A stretch of DNA of 5,725 nt from an uncultured Burkholderiales bacterium (lineage in GTDB: Bacteria; Pseudomonadota; Gammaproteobacteria; Burkholderiales; Burkholderiaceae_C): assembly GCA_903856875.1 (NCBI GenBank), contig CAIODE010000470.1, positions 1 to 5,725 on the forward strand. The letters are read 5' to 3'. Shown piece by piece: positions 5,416-5,725 of the stretch. A program made the translations under genes and the position numbers. Below the pieces are notes generated by a model. That model searched no databases. It was not told the origin of the DNA and worked only from the letters and a program-made list of their open reading frames with translations. Numbering within the stretch: the first letter of the stretch is position 1; each line of letters begins with the position of its first letter.

Positions 5416-5725
5416 CTATTCTTCATCTTTTTCTTTGAAGTAATTCATGCCAAATTGGATGATGAGCGTAGAAATGGCTAGTAAAAGAACGGCGGCACCT
5501 TCGTAAATAAGATCGATGGTGCTTATGCCTTTGCCTTGAAGAATGATCAATCGGCAGAGTGCCGTAATGGCAATGAAAATGGGCAAGGTGATTGGAATTT
5601 TTCTGTATTGGTAGAACGCTGCCACCATGCCCAGCACCTCTGCATAAATGAACATCAGCAAAAGGTCTGTTAAATTAATTTTGCCATTTTGAATGACGGT
5701 ATACATTTCATTAAAGACGCTAAAA
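5416..5725 (-). CDS. PsiE-family phosphate-starvation-inducible membrane protein, 5' part outside window
   Basis: The frame runs open through the right edge. An internal ATG at 5706 gives 96 residues, but the codons before it (reading FSVFNE) have no stop, and E. coli PsiE is about 136 residues. The true start and first membrane helix are therefore probably beyond the window. Numbered from that ATG, three hydrophobic segments are visible at about 14-34, 37-56 and 66-89, followed by a charged tail (FKEKDEE). The signature of the family (Pfam PF06146) is clear: FIYAEVLGMVAAFYQY, then PIFIAITALCRLIIL, then LIYEGAAVLLLAI. PsiE is an inner-membrane protein of unknown biochemical function, named for induction by phosphate starvation in E. 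coli. It lies on the same strand as the ThDP gene, 41 bases upstream, so co-transcription is possible but a functional link is not evident. The region is more AT-rich than the enzyme genes (about 45% GC over 5461-5580 by hand count). Confidence 0.85.
   Translation of the reverse strand, partial: FSVFNEMYTVIQNGKINLTDLLLMFIYAEVLGMVAAFYQYRKIPITLPIFIAITALCRLIILQGKGISTIDLIYEGAAVLLLAISTLIIQFGMNYFKEKDEE

Overview
The window looks like chromosome of a betaproteobacterium in Burkholderiales, most likely a Comamonadaceae relative (Limnohabitans, Polaromonas or Rhodoferax type). The basis is two adjacent Bug-type periplasmic solute receptors, a family strongly expanded in that order, together with moderate GC and the protein families present. 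This placement is inference from family content; no rRNA or tRNA gene is present to anchor it.

Layout. On the plus strand, two Bug/TctC-type tripartite tricarboxylate transporter receptors (54-1034 and 1126-2094) are separated by 91 bases that contain a probable intrinsic terminator. On the minus strand, converging on them with a gap of only 5 bases, is a tight three-gene set read from right to left. It comprises a benzoylformate-decarboxylase-like thiamine-diphosphate enzyme (3710-5374), a thiolase-superfamily protein lacking the usual catalytic cysteine (2518-3684), and a zinc-ribbon/OB-fold DUF35 protein (2100-2513). The intergenic gaps are 25 and 4 bases, so these are very probably one operon. 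Upstream on the same strand, 41 bases away, is the 3' part of a PsiE-family membrane protein gene that runs off the right edge.

How the parts may work together. Bug receptors usually bind small carboxylates. A ThDP 2-oxoacid decarboxylase-like enzyme acts on 2-oxo carboxylates. A Cys-less thiolase paired with DUF35 resembles the Ltp2-ChsH2 aldolase, PhlC-PhlB and archaeal HMG-CoA synthase complexes, which make or break C-C bonds on acyl or CoA substrates. The simplest reading is an uncharacterised carboxylic-acid catabolic cluster with its own uptake receptors; the substrate is not evident from sequence. The pocket residues of the ThDP enzyme differ from benzoylformate decarboxylase at informative positions, arguing against simple benzoylformate (mandelate pathway) chemistry. 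The rest of the window is ordinary: no mobile element, CRISPR array, RNA gene or large repeat was found, and no gene-free stretch exceeds 91 bases.
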